DNA of 64,000 nucleotides from Roseiarcus sp963833955 (GTDB taxonomy: Bacteria > Pseudomonadota > Alphaproteobacteria > Rhizobiales > Beijerinckiaceae), in assembly GCA_963833955.1 (NCBI GenBank), contig CAWHZY010000006.1, positions 1-64,000 on the forward strand. The letters are read 5' to 3'. Each line of letters opens with the position of its first letter. Within the stretch, counting starts at the first letter, position 1. Position numbers and translations under genes: made by a program. Below the pieces are notes generated by a model that saw only the letters and a program-made list of their open reading frames with translations, made no database searches and was not told the origin of the DNA. Positions 1 through 9,021 of the stretch are shown here, in pieces.

Positions 1-2065
1 GCCACATCGCCCGCATGCGCGCCTGCAGGTCGACCCGCAGCCCGTCGCTCGCCGCGCGGACCGGCGCGGCGCCGGCTTCGGGCCAGGTCTGCCGGTCGAA
101 GTGCTTTAGAAGCGGCGGCGGGATGAAGCGGGTGCGGCTCGCGTACACACTTCGGTCGCCATTGCGCGGCTGGCCGTGGACATAGAAGCGCTGCGGCACA
201 ACGAGCGCGAGTTCGTCCTTCGCCCGCGTCATCGCGACATAGAGCAGGCGGCGCTCCTCCTCGATCTCTTCGGACGAGCCGGTGGCGAGGTCGGAGGGAA
301 TGCAGCCGTCGACGCAGTTCAGGACGAAGACCGAGCGCCATTCCTGCCCCTTGGCTGAATGGATGGTCGAAAGAATGAGATAGTCCTCGTCCCTCAGCGG
401 CGGTCCCGCTTCGTCGCTGGTCGCATCGGGCGGATCGAGCGCGAGCTCGCTTAAGAAACGCTCGCGCGACGGGAACGAGGCGGCGATGCGCTCAAGCGCC
501 TCGAGATCGCCCATCCGGACGCGCGCGTCGTCGTAGCGGGTCTCCATGAGGGGCATGAGCCACGCGACAGCGTCGGCGATTTCCGCCGGCCAGGGCGCGG
601 CGCGCGACGCAAGCCGGCGCATAAGGTCGGCGAAGCCAAGAAAGCCGGCGCGCGCTTTGGCAGGCGTCGACAGCGCCGCCATCGTCGCGAAGCCGTCGCC
701 GGCGGCCGCCGCGGCGACGATCGTCTCGGCGACCTTTGGCCCGACGCCCGGCATGAGCTGCGCGACGCGAAAGCCCGCCACCCGATCGCGAGGATTTTCG
801 GCAAAGCGCATGAGCGCAACCGCGTCCTTGACATGCGCCGCGTCGAGGAACTTCAGACCGCCGAATTTCACGAACGGGATGTTGCGGCGAGTGAGTTCGA
901 GCTCGAGCGCGGCGCTATGGTGGGAGGTGCGAAACAGCACCGCCTGCGCCTTGAGCGACGCGCCCGCCTCGCGATTGGCGAGCACGCGGCTCGCAACGAA
1001 GCGCGCCTGGTCGGAATCGTCGGCCACAGTGACCAGCGCGGGAAGGGCCCCATGCGGACGATCGGTACGAAGCGTCTTGGCGAAGCGCTCGGGGGCGAGC
1101 GCAATGGCCGCGTTGGCGGCGGCGAGGATGGCGCCGCTCGAACGGTAGTTGCGCTCGAGCGTCACCACATGCGCCGGCGGATCGAACGCGCGCGGAAAAT
1201 CAAGGATGTTGCGCACCGTCGCGGCGCGAAAAGAATAGATCGCCTGCGCGTCGTCGCCGACCACGGTCAGGCCACGCCCCAAAGGCCTCAAGCGCAGCAC
1301 GATCTCGCCCTGCAGGGCGTTGGTGTCCTGGTATTCGTCGACCAGCAAATGATCGAAACGCGCGGCGACCTCCGCGGCGATCGCGGGCTCCGCCAGCATC
1401 TGGGCGAAATAGAGAAGAAGGTCGTCGTAATCGAGCACGTTCTGCCGCTGCTTCATCTCGACGTAAGACGCGAACAGCCCGCGCAGCGCATCCTCATGCC
1501 CTGCGACCCACGGAAACCATTTGCCGAGCGTCGCCTTGAGATCGCTTTGCGCATTGACGACGCGCGAATAAATCGTGAGGCACGTCGCCTTTGTCGGGAA
1601 ACGCTCCTTCAGATCGCCGACGCCCAGTTCATGGCGCGCCCAGTTTATAAGGTCGGCCGAATCCTCGCGATCATGGATGGTGAATTGCGGATCGAGGCCT
1701 AGCCGCGTCGCATATTCGCGCAAGAGCCGCGCGCCGATGCCATGGAAAGTTCCTGCATAGGCCGGCGTCGCCGCGGCGGCCGCCTCAGGCGCGAGACGGC
1801 GGGCAAGGAGGCGTTCGACGCGACGGCCAAGCTCGGCGGCGGCGCGGCGCGAAAACGTGGCGAGCATGATGCGCTTCGGATCGGCGCCCGCGAGGATGAG
1901 CGCCGCCACCCGATGCGCCAGCATCGCCGTCTTGCCCGAGCCCGCGCCGGCGATGACGAGCAGCGGCCCGGAGCCTTTCGGCTCGCCGATCCCGTGCTCG
2001 ACCGCGAGCTGCTGCTCGGGATTGAGATCGACGGCCGGGCTCGAGCAAATCAGGGCGAGCGACAT
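1..2065 (-). CDS. UvrD/PcrA-like superfamily 1 ATP-dependent DNA helicase, 3' end outside the window
   Basis: ATP-driven 3'-5' DNA unwinding in repair or replication restart is the known role of this family. The frame starts at ATG 2065 and stays open to the window edge, giving about 688 codons, close to the usual length, so only the last residues are missing. Visible motifs are Walker A GAGSGKT (residues 40-46), VDEYQDTN near residue 242 (Walker B, motif II), GDDAQAIYSFR near 269 (motif III) and AMTRAKDEL near 608 (motif VI). It is transcribed away from the toxin-antitoxin pair at 2161. Several subfamilies (UvrD, PcrA, UvrD2) share these motifs, so no symbol is given. Confidence 0.93.
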   Translation of the reverse strand, partial: MSLALICSSPAVDLNPEQQLAVEHGIGEPKGSGPLLVIAGAGSGKTAMLAHRVAALILAGADPKRIMLATFSRRAAAELGRRVERLLARRLAPEAAAAATPAYAGTFHGIGARLLREYATRLGLDPQFTIHDREDSADLINWARHELGVGDLKERFPTKATCLTIYSRVVNAQSDLKATLGKWFPWVAGHEDALRGLFASYVEMKQRQNVLDYDDLLLYFAQMLAEPAIAAEVAARFDHLLVDEYQDTNALQGEIVLRLRPLGRGLTVVGDDAQAIYSFRAATVRNILDFPRAFDPPAHVVTLERNYRSSGAILAAANAAIALAPERFAKTLRTDRPHGALPALVTVADDSDQARFVASRVLANREAGASLKAQAVLFRTSHHSAALELELTRRNIPFVKFGGLKFLDAAHVKDAVALMRFAENPRDRVAGFRVAQLMPGVGPKVAETIVAAAAAGDGFATMAALSTPAKARAGFLGFADLMRRLASRAAPWPAEIADAVAWLMPLMETRYDDARVRMGDLEALERIAASFPSRERFLSELALDPPDATSDEAGPPLRDEDYLILSTIHSAKGQEWRSVFVLNCVDGCIPSDLATGSSEEIEEERRLLYVAMTRAKDELALVVPQRFYVHGQPRNGDRSVYASRTRFIPPPLLKHFDRQTWPEAGAAPVRAASDGLRVDLQARMRAMW

Positions 2066-2125
2066 GGTTTGACGCAACCATGTTTCCCGCTTTGTTCGCA
2101 AGCACGATGGACACGCACAATAGGA

Positions 2126-2133
2126 TTAGCTAA
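2126..2133. promoter_or_regulatory. Small palindrome upstream of the toxin-antitoxin pair
   Basis: TTAGCTAA is a perfect 8-bp palindrome 28 bp before the antitoxin start and 61 bp from the helicase start. Antitoxins of this class usually bind such palindromes to repress their own operon. This is an inference from position only. Confidence 0.25.
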
Positions 2134-2160
2134 CATCTGGACTAAGTGTGGGAGCGCACG

Positions 2161-2391
2161 ATGTCCACCGTCACCATACACGCCGCGAAGACCCATCTTT
2201 CTAAGCTTCTCGCCAGAGTTGAAGCGGGAGAAGAGATCATTATTGCTCGGGGCAGAACGCCAATCGCACGTCTCACGCCCATCCATGCTCCGGTAGCCAA
2301 GCGCCAGTTCGGCGCATTGAAGGGCGCTGTGAGCGTCGGGCCGGAGTTTTTCGAGCCAATGACCGACGCCGAATTGGCGGAATGGGAATGA
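2161..2391 (+). CDS. Type II antitoxin, Phd/YefM-like
   Basis: This 76-residue protein is the antidote half of a toxin-antitoxin pair. It begins MSTVTIHAAKTHLSKLL, the typical start of the prevent-host-death fold, which forms a DNA-binding dimer. The C-terminal part (FFEPMTDAELAEWE) is the type of tail that wraps the toxin. An upstream in-frame start at 2146 would add five residues, but ATG 2161 matches family starts. The stop is separated by a single base from the GTG start of the PIN toxin, so the two are translationally linked. It probably autoregulates the operon. Confidence 0.85.
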   Translation: MSTVTIHAAKTHLSKLLARVEAGEEIIIARGRTPIARLTPIHAPVAKRQFGALKGAVSVGPEFFEPMTDAELAEWE

Positions 2392-2392
2392 C

Positions 2393-2782
2393 GTGACGCG
2401 GCTCCTGCTCGACACGCACGCCTTTCTCTGGTGGTTGGCAGGAGATGAGAGACTGAGCGGCCGCGCCCGTGACGCGATAGGCGAAGAGGTCAATTCAATC
2501 TTCGTCAGCGCCGCGTGCGTTTGGGAAATTTCTACAAAACATCGGTTGGGCAAGCTCCCTGGAGCGAGCGCGATCGTTGACCATCTCGCCGCGGTGATCG
2601 AGGGCCAAGGATTCGTTGAACTGCCAATCACGGTTCGTCATGCACAGACCGCAGGTGCGTTGCCGGGGCCTCATCGCGACCCCTTCGATCGCATGCTGAT
2701 CGCGCAAGCCTTGCTGGATGATCTCGCGCTGGTTTCAAACGAGCGCGCCTTCGAAGGCTATGGCGTAGGGCGGCTGTGGTAA
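2393..2782 (+). CDS. vapC: VapC-like PIN-domain toxin (ribonuclease)
   Basis: This 129-residue PIN-domain endoribonuclease is expected to cut RNA and stop growth when the antitoxin is lost. The acidic active-site set is visible: D7 in LLLDTHAFLWW, E45 in VWEIS, and D96 and D99 in HRDPFDRMLIAQA. The start codon is GTG at 2393, because no in-frame ATG lies near and the antitoxin ends at 2391. The pair sits between a helicase and a methyltransferase with no integrase nearby. It is of a different subtype from the second toxin-antitoxin pair at 56.2-56.9 kb (Phd-like versus ribbon-helix-helix antitoxin). Confidence 0.9.
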   Translation: MTRLLLDTHAFLWWLAGDERLSGRARDAIGEEVNSIFVSAACVWEISTKHRLGKLPGASAIVDHLAAVIEGQGFVELPITVRHAQTAGALPGPHRDPFDRMLIAQALLDDLALVSNERAFEGYGVGRLW

Positions 2783-2848
2783 GCCCGTGCTATGCCTCAG
2801 CTGCGGCTCTCATAGGCGCGACGTCGCCACTCGATTGGACGCGCATTC

Positions 2849-3625
2849 ATGGAACAGCGCTTCACGTTCGATCAGATCGCGGACCTGTACCGGGTCACGC
2901 GTCCGGACTATCCCGAGGCGCTCATCGAAGACATCGTCTCATTCGCCGATCTGAAACCAGATGATAGGATCCTCGAAGTTGGCTGTGGCACGGGCCAAGC
3001 GACAAAGAGTTTCGCTAAGCGGGGCTTCCCGATCCTTGCGACTGATCCCGGGCCCGACATGCTTCGCGCCGCGCGCGAAAGCCTGGCAGGCTTCAGGAAC
3101 GTCGAGTTTTTGGAGACCACATTCGAAGCCTGGCCCGTCAGCCCAGAAGCGTTTCGACTGATCGTTGCCGCTCAATCCTGGCACTGGGTGTCTCCAGAGG
3201 TGCGATTTGGCAAAGCCGCGAGAGCGCTTTCGCCTGACGGTTCGCTTGCGGTATTTGGTAACGTTCCAGTGGGCCTGACCGGCCCGCTGCTCGCTCAATT
3301 CGAGGAAATTTACCTTCGTCACACCGGCAGATGGGGTCCGACGCCTGAGGCCTGGTACCTGCCGGATGGTCCCTTCAAAGGATGGTTTGACCAGTCGGGA
3401 GCGTTTGGCCCGGTAGAGCATAAGAGCTATTTGTGGAACTGGGCGCACACGGCATCCAGCTACACGGATTTCTTGCGCACACGATCGGATCACAGGATGC
3501 TGGACTCATCAAAACGTGAGCATCTGCTTAGCGATATTGCTAAGGCGATCACTGATCACGGCGACCACCTCACCGTAGACTATGAAGCGCATCTCTATAT
3601 TGCCCGCCGCCTAAGTCGCGATTGA
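2849..3625 (+). CDS. Class I SAM-dependent methyltransferase
   Basis: This 258-residue protein has a Rossmann methyltransferase domain. Motif I is EVGCGTG (residues 43-49), followed by the acidic ATDPGPDML that would bind the SAM ribose, and an AQSWHWV segment typical of the Methyltransf_11/25 group. The opening RFTFDQIADLYRVTRPDYP resembles small-molecule methyltransferases of the same group. The substrate cannot be told. It stands alone after the toxin-antitoxin pair, with 66 bp between. Confidence 0.85.
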   Translation: MEQRFTFDQIADLYRVTRPDYPEALIEDIVSFADLKPDDRILEVGCGTGQATKSFAKRGFPILATDPGPDMLRAARESLAGFRNVEFLETTFEAWPVSPEAFRLIVAAQSWHWVSPEVRFGKAARALSPDGSLAVFGNVPVGLTGPLLAQFEEIYLRHTGRWGPTPEAWYLPDGPFKGWFDQSGAFGPVEHKSYLWNWAHTASSYTDFLRTRSDHRMLDSSKREHLLSDIAKAITDHGDHLTVDYEAHLYIARRLSRD

Positions 3626-3726
3626 ACTTTCGCACGTCAAAAGCGATGCGATCCGAGTCGCGTCGCCGCTGGCCTCACCCTGGCGCGGCCTGCTAAGCCA
3701 AAAGGCGAAATTGGTGGGGCCGAGCC

Positions 3727-4416
3727 ATGCCGGGAGCGGAATCGCACTATGTTCACCGGACCGCCTGGCTGCGGGCGGCCGTCCTTGGCGCCAATGATGG
3801 AATCATTTCGACCGCAAGCCTCATCATGGGCGTCGCCGCGGCCGCGGGTGGACGGGCCGAAATCCTGACCGCGGCGGTCGCGGGATGGGCGGCGGGCGCG
3901 ATGTCGATGGCCGCGGGCGAATACGTGTCCGTCAGCTCACAGGCGGATTCCGAGACCGCTGATCTGGCGCGCGAGCGGCGCGCGCTCCGCGAGCGACCGG
4001 CCGAGGAGCGGCAGGAGCTTGCCCATATCTACGAGGAACGGGGCCTGGAGCCGAAGCTCGCAGAAGAGGTCGCCAGCCAGCTCATGGCAAGGGACGCTCT
4101 CGACGCTCACTCGCGCGAGGAGCTCGGCATCAGCGGGAGCACGCAGCCCAAGCCCATTCAGGCGGCCTTCGCATCGGCGCTCGCCTTCTCGATCGGCGCC
4201 GCGCTGCCGACGCTGGCGGCGTTTGTCGCGCCGCAGGGCGCCATTGTTAAAGCCGTCCCCGCCTCTGCACTGGTTTTTCTGGTCGCGCTCGGCGCGCTCG
4301 GCGCCTGGTTGGGCGGCGCACCCATGATCAAGCCGGCGCTCAGAGTCGGCTTCTGGGGCGCGCTGGCCATGGCGGTGACAGCCGGGATCGGCGCGCTGGT
4401 CGGCAAGGCGATCTAG
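3727..4416 (+). CDS. VIT family (CCC1-like) Fe/Mn transporter
   Basis: This 229-residue integral membrane protein is of the vacuolar iron transporter family, which exports or sequesters Fe2+ and Mn2+. The diagnostic segment LGANDGIISTASLIMGV forms the first membrane helix (about residues 22-45). A second helix carries AGAMSMAAGEYVSV, and a cytosolic Glu-rich loop follows (about 80-130, containing EERQELAHIYEERG) that binds metal in characterised members. Three more helices occupy the C-terminal part. It is complete and monocistronic, and is followed by a dispersed repeat. Confidence 0.9.
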   Translation: MPGAESHYVHRTAWLRAAVLGANDGIISTASLIMGVAAAAGGRAEILTAAVAGWAAGAMSMAAGEYVSVSSQADSETADLARERRALRERPAEERQELAHIYEERGLEPKLAEEVASQLMARDALDAHSREELGISGSTQPKPIQAAFASALAFSIGAALPTLAAFVAPQGAIVKAVPASALVFLVALGALGAWLGGAPMIKPALRVGFWGALAMAVTAGIGALVGKAI

Positions 4417-4448
4417 CCTTGCCGAAGCGAGCCGAGGTCTAGAGGAAA

Positions 4449-4606
4449 CTGCATTTGGCTCGAACCGCGATCGTCATTGCGACCCCCGGGCGTTGGGACC
4501 CGGGGGGAAGCAATCCAGGGGAACGAAGGGCGCCCCTGCAACTCCTGGATCGCCGCGTCGCTTTGCTCCTCGCGATGACGATTCCATCCGAACGCGGCCT
4601 GCCCTA
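4449..4606. repeat. Dispersed palindromic repeat R1, copy a
   Basis: About 158 bp between two genes that meet tail to tail. It starts near GAAACTGCATTTGGC and the core runs from GTCATTGCGAC (4473) to CGCGATGAC (4579). Its two halves are imperfect inverted repeats, with AGCAATCCAGG on one side and CCTGGATCGCC on the other. It is almost identical, in reverse orientation, to 38797-38957, and a shorter relative lies at 30301-30390. Confidence 0.9.
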
Positions 4607-5290
4607 GCCTGCCTTCTTGATCTGATGCGGAAACAAATGCCGCTTGGCCTCGTCGTCGAACTCCTGCTTGAAGGCATGCTTGTCCTTCAACTTGTTGACG
4701 CGAGCGACGGCGGGGCGTGCGTTGATCTCGTCGACGAGCCGCTTCACATTGGCCATCTTGGACCAGGTCTCCGCGCCCAAGAGGTAAGGAGCAGCCGAGC
4801 TCCAACCCCAAATCGACATGTCCACAATCGTGTAGGTGTCGCCGAGCGCATATTTCCGTCCGGCTAGCCGGTCGTCGAGGATCTTCCAATGCCGGTGGGT
4901 TTCGAAATTGTATCGATTGATCGCGTATTCGATCTTCTCAGGCGCCGCGACGTTGAAGTGGAAGGACTGGCCGGAATACGGACCAACGCCGCTTGCAACG
5001 AAGAAGAGCCACGAAAACAATTCGCCCCGAGCCTTTGGCGTGTTCTCGGGAAGAAAGCGCCCGGTCTTCTCTGCAAGATAAAGCAGGATCGCGCTCGAAT
5101 CGAATATTGTCGCCTCGCCGTCGACGATCGAGGGCGTCTTCGCGTTCGGATTGATGGCGAGATAGCTTGGCGAATGCTGTTCGCCCTTGCGCGTGTCGAC
5201 CGGAACCACCTCGTATTCGAGGCCGGATTCTTCAAGGAATAAAGCGACCTTCGCCGGGTTTGGCGAGGGGTGATAATAGAACTTGATCAT
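4604..5290 (-). CDS. Glutathione S-transferase family protein
   Basis: This 228-residue cytosolic enzyme conjugates glutathione to electrophiles or reduces them. The N-terminal thioredoxin-like domain (about 1-80) contains NPNAKTPSIVDG and the glutathione-binding IFDSSAI. The all-helical C-terminal domain contains YTIVDMSIWGW. Start ATG 5290 (MIKFYYHPSPNP) is chosen because a longer frame upstream only reads through the regulator gene in another frame. It lies downstream of an Rrf2 regulator on the same strand with a 21-bp palindrome between them, which suggests stress-responsive control. The last bases touch repeat R1. Confidence 0.9.
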   Translation of the reverse strand: MIKFYYHPSPNPAKVALFLEESGLEYEVVPVDTRKGEQHSPSYLAINPNAKTPSIVDGEATIFDSSAILLYLAEKTGRFLPENTPKARGELFSWLFFVASGVGPYSGQSFHFNVAAPEKIEYAINRYNFETHRHWKILDDRLAGRKYALGDTYTIVDMSIWGWSSAAPYLLGAETWSKMANVKRLVDEINARPAVARVNKLKDKHAFKQEFDDEAKRHLFPHQIKKAG

Positions 5291-5336
5291 CAGAACGCTC
5301 CGAGAAGCAGGTGGTCGAGCCGCGGCGCAGCTAGTA

Positions 5337-5357
5337 GCGTAACCACCCTGGTTACGC
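5337..5357. promoter_or_regulatory. 21-bp inverted repeat between Rrf2 gene and GST
   Basis: GCGTAACCA, a 3-base centre and TGGTTACGC form a perfect 9-bp inverted repeat 47 bp upstream of the GST start, overlapping the last codons of the Rrf2 gene. It could be the operator through which the Rrf2 protein controls the GST promoter. A terminator is less likely, since no T-run follows on either strand. Confidence 0.5.
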
Positions 5358-5840
5358 AATGTCGCTGGGCCTGGCGGCCAGGCATTCGCGACGCTGCGTT
5401 TTTGCGCTCTCAGCTTCGTTGCTTCGGGCAAGCACCGCAGCGGCGATATCGGCGATCGTCGTGCGCGACAGCTCGCCCTCCAGAGCTTGAACCGCAGGCG
5501 TAGTCGCCTCGCGCAGGACAGGAAGGATATGCGCGCCGACCGGACAGGATGCGCTCGGCGGCGACCGGTGCTCGGTGAAGAGGTCGCCGCTCTCCAACGC
5601 GGCGAACACATCGCGCAAGGTGATGGCGCTCGCCGGCCGCGCCAGTTCGAAGCCGCCTCCCGGACCGAGCCGAGCGCGGATCAGGCCCGCGCCTGTCATC
5701 AGCGAGAAAAGCCGGCGAACCACGACCGGATTGGTGTTGGCGCTGTCCGCCACATCCTCCGAACGCAAGACCTTGCCCGGATTGGCGGCGAGAGCCGTCA
5801 GCAGATGAACGCCAACGGCAAATCGGGTGCTCGTTCCCAT
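5352..5840 (-). CDS. Rrf2 family transcriptional regulator
   Basis: This 162-residue winged-helix regulator opens MGTSTRFAVGVHLLTAL and continues with SEDVADSANTNPVVVRRLF, the recognition-helix pattern of Rrf2 proteins, then GPGGGFELARP, the wing. Only one cysteine lies in the region where iron-sulfur members (IscR, NsrR) have three (SASCPVG), so it is of the YwnA/redox-thiol type rather than an Fe-S sensor. It lies immediately upstream of GST on the same strand. GST is the likely target. Confidence 0.88.
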   Translation of the reverse strand: MGTSTRFAVGVHLLTALAANPGKVLRSEDVADSANTNPVVVRRLFSLMTGAGLIRARLGPGGGFELARPASAITLRDVFAALESGDLFTEHRSPPSASCPVGAHILPVLREATTPAVQALEGELSRTTIADIAAAVLARSNEAESAKTQRRECLAARPSDIA

Positions 5841-5919
5841 CGCTCACCCTTCGCACGACGCGCGATGATCTTGCAAAGGCCGCCGCGCCGGCAACGTCGG
5901 TAAAACGGACCGGCAAACG

Positions 5920-8104
5920 CTACTTCGGACAGGGCGGCAGCCCGGGCCTCCCGCACGCTTGCGGCTGCCTGACCGGCGGCTGGACTCGCACCACAGGCGG
6001 GGGCTGACGAAGCGCAGGCGGCGGAGCGGCTGCTGGCCGTGGGGCATGGACGACCGGCGCGCGAGGCGCCAGGGGCGCGTGGACTGCCGGCGCGCGAGGC
6101 GCCGCAGGGACGCGCATTGCCGCAGGAGCCGGACGAGGCGCGGATGGCGCTCGCGCGGGCGCCTGGACCGCCGCTGGCGCGGGAGCGTGAAGCACAGGCG
6201 GCGGAGCCGGCACGCGGGGCCCCGCGACCGGCGGCTGAACCGCGACATTGGGCTTCGGCGCCGGCAATGGCTTGCCGCCGGGTATGGTCGCGGCGCCGGC
6301 GGCTGGAGGCGGCGCTTTCCCCGCGGGTTTCGTTGCGACCGGCGCCGCGGCCGGACCCGCTGCGTTTGGCGAGGGGACCACGGGCGACGGCTTGCCGGCC
6401 GGCGCCGCTGGCGCGTTGGGCGCGGCAACGGCGGCCGGAGGGATCGGCAAAGGCTTGCCGCCCGGAACGATGGGAGCGGCAGGCTTCGCAACGTTGGCTG
6501 GCGGCGCGCCGGCAGGTTTGCCCGGGGCGGCCCCCAAGGGCGGCGGCACGCCGGGTTGGCCGCGGCGACCGCCAATCGGCCGGAGAGGCTTGACGACAGC
6601 CGCGTTGGCCGCAGGAGCGGCGGCCACCGCAACCGGCGCGGGCGGCGCCACGGGTTTGATGTTGGCGGGCAGCGGCGGCGGCGCGGGCGGGCGCCTCACG
6701 CAACCGGGGCTGCCCCCGCGGCGCGACGCCGTCGCGATGAAAGCCGTTGTGAAATGCCACCGCGCCAATGGCGATCGGAATGGCGAAGCCCAGCACCGGG
6801 AGCACGCCAATCTCGGCAGGCGGCGGAGGCGGAGGCAGATCGCGCCAATCGTCGTCTTCCAGATAGCCGTACTGGACCGGCGGCGGCGGCGGAGGCGGCC
6901 CGAAATCGTCAAACGCGTAGATCGGCTGGTCGTCGTAGGCGAGTTCGTCCGGGGGCGGCGGCGGGAGATCCGCGAAGGCCTCTGGCCGAAAGTCCGGCGG
7001 CGGCTCGAACCCGGCCGAAAGCATGGCAAGGCGGCGGCGCGCGTCAGGGACGTGCGGCCCCCTGGGGTAAACGTGCAAATACGTCCAGTAGGCTCGCGGC
7101 GTGTCGGCGCTGACGGTCCGGCGCCAGTAGGCGGCTTCTCGCCGCACCGCGAGAATGGCCCGCACGCGTCGCGCCTGGTCGGAGTGCGGGTAGGCGGCGA
7201 GGAATTCGCGATAGCCCTTCATGGTGTCCCGCTCCACAGCGGCGGAATAGGCGTCCTCGGCGGAGAAACTGGATATGGGACGGCGCTCCGTCTGCGCGAA
7301 CGAGAGGGCCGGAGGAGGCGCGTCGGCGGCGCGCTCGAACACGTAAAAGGGGCCGCCAAGCTTGGAAGCGCTCCAGGGCAGCAAGGCGCCTTGCGTCTCG
7401 GCGTTGACGGAAACTCTCGTCTGATCGAACGCCTGGGCGATATCCACCCCGCCCTGCCGGATCGCGCCGGCCAGCGTCTTGCCGTAGACCCCGTACGGAC
7501 CTTCCTCGTCGCCGGCCAGCGTGCCCGGCGCGGCGTTGAAGGCGATCAGTTCGCCCGGCTCGGGATCGACCAGAGCGAGCCCTGGCGCCAGCGGCGCACC
7601 TTGAGCGGCATAAGGATTGGCCCGCGCCGCGTCGAGCACGATGATGCGCGCTCTTCCAGGCGTCACGGCGAGAGCATGGGCAAAATCGCCAATGCGGATC
7701 GCTTCGATCGGCACGTCGGCATCCCGATTGATCTGAGCGTCGACCGGAACGAAATAATTGTCACCGTTGTACTGAACCGCGCGGCCAGCGAGATAGACGA
7801 AAGCCTGCATGTCCGGGCCCGCCGCCTCGGCCTTTTGCAGAAAGTCGCGGAACGCCGTCCGCAGCGATTGACCATCGAGGTCGCGCGCGCCGACCACGTC
7901 AAATCCCGCCGCCTGCAAAGTCTGGGCGACAAGCCCGGCGTCGTTGGCGGTGGTCGCAAGCGCCGCGTCGCGATAGGTCGCATTGCCAATGACGAGAGCG
8001 ATACGCGGGTTTGGCGCCGCTTGTTGAGCTTGCGCGGCCAGCGCGAGAAGGCCAGAGGCCAGAATCGAAATCGCAGCGAAAACCGCATTCAGGCGTTGCG
8101 ACAT
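5920..8104 (-). CDS. Caspase-fold (peptidase C14) pseudoenzyme with proline-rich tail; frame broken near 6715
   Basis: Signal peptide (residues 1-27, LALAAQAQQA cut region), then a caspase-like p20 domain (about 33-230) starting RIALVIGNATY. The catalytic His position reads LAGRAVQ (R108 where GHG is expected) and the catalytic Cys position reads LDAARANP (A160 where DAC is expected), so it should not be a protease. A linker with Tat-free repeats of Pro and Asp (DLPPPPPDE and similar) leads to a hydrophobic segment and a long Pro/Ala tail with recurring GGKPLP units. The tail is in another frame. Removing one base from the C-run at 6713-6717 joins the two parts and ends at 5920. It is probably exported to the periplasm or envelope. 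Function unknown. Confidence 0.75.
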
Positions 8105-8148
8105 TAAGCCCCTCATTGTCGAAGAACCGCTGGCTCTCCAATTCGTTC

Positions 8149-8196
8149 CTGTCCCACGCGAATCGCTAGTGTCCCATCGTGTCCGAACCGTGTCCC
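8149..8196. promoter_or_regulatory. Phased direct repeats upstream of the pseudo-caspase gene
   Basis: On the minus strand GGACAC occurs three times with starts 10-11 bp apart (plus-strand GTGTCC at 8169, 8179 and 8190). A related GGGACAG lies one to two helical turns nearer the gene (plus-strand CTGTCCC at about 8149). All lie within the 113 bp between the ABC permease stop and the pseudo-caspase start. Repeats spaced by one DNA turn suggest a multimeric activator or repressor bound on one face. Confidence 0.45.
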
Positions 8197-8217
8197 GGCC
8201 GCGCCGACCCAGAGGGC

Positions 8218-9021
8218 CTAGCTCACCGTCTCGGCGCTGTAGCGGGCAATGAGGCCGTTGCGGATCACCGCGCGATAGACGGCGAAGAAGAACATGCAGG
8301 CGAGCACGAGGTAGACGATGGCGAGCACGCCGCCGATCGCCAGGCGGTCCCACGGCGCGCCTTGTCCGGCGACGACCGAGCGCATGCCTTCGAACACATA
8401 GGCCGGCGGCAGAATGAGCGCGATCGCTTGCATCCATCCGGGCAAGACGGTCACCGGGTAGAACACGCCCGCGAATGGCGAGATCAGCATCGGGATCGGC
8501 CAGATCAGCCATTCGGATGCGGGCCCGAGCCTCAGCACCAGGGCCGAGGCGGCGACGCCGAGCGCGATGCCGGTGATGAACAGCACCATGAGAAAGGGCG
8601 CGATCGCAATCCCATAAGAGAGAAAGGACAGTCCGAACGCGATTTGCGCGAGCACCAGCATGGCGACAAGGCTCAGGCCGCTGGTGGTGATCGCGACGAT
8701 CAGGAGCCCGACCAGATATTCGGACGTACGCAAGGGAGAGGCGAAGAAGTTGAGGAAATTTCGCGTCCACACATCCTCGAACAACGTCATCGTGATCTGC
8801 TGCATCACGCGGGTCAAAAAATCCCATAGCAGCACCGCGCCGAGGAGGGCCGGCACGAAATTGAAGTCGGCATGCGAGACCGAATTGAGGTACCGGGTGA
8901 GAAAGCCCCAGACCAGAATATCGATCGCCACAAAGATGAAGATGGGAAAGATGCGCTGCGGGCTGCCGCGATAGAGGTAGAACATCCGCAACACGATGGC
9001 GCCGATGCGCGAGGCGTTCAT
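8218..9021 (-). CDS. ABC-2 type transporter permease
   Basis: This 267-residue membrane protein has about six hydrophobic helices. It contains the ABC-2 family region around SPLRTSEYLVG and the late segment SPFAGVFYPVTVLPGW, followed by PPAYVFEGMR, typical of the NodJ/YadH-type exporters. ATG 9021 overlaps the ATPase stop as ATGA, so the two are translationally coupled. With the ATPase it forms an exporter for an unknown lipid, polysaccharide or drug. The pseudo-caspase gene follows on the same strand. Confidence 0.9.
   Translation of the reverse strand: MNASRIGAIVLRMFYLYRGSPQRIFPIFIFVAIDILVWGFLTRYLNSVSHADFNFVPALLGAVLLWDFLTRVMQQITMTLFEDVWTRNFLNFFASPLRTSEYLVGLLIVAITTSGLSLVAMLVLAQIAFGLSFLSYGIAIAPFLMVLFITGIALGVAASALVLRLGPASEWLIWPIPMLISPFAGVFYPVTVLPGWMQAIALILPPAYVFEGMRSVVAGQGAPWDRLAIGGVLAIVYLVLACMFFFAVYRAVIRNGLIARYSAETVS

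Noticed and set aside
6713..6717. Programmed ribosomal frameshift at the C-run of the pseudo-caspase
   Set aside because: Similar single-base breaks occur in many unrelated genes of the window without common slippery signals or downstream structure, so indel error is simpler.
6248..8107. A plus-strand open frame of over 600 codons opposite the pseudo-caspase
   Set aside because: Its composition is Arg- and Gly-rich low-complexity typical of the antisense of Pro/Ala coding sequence. It shows no family motifs, while the minus strand has clear ones.
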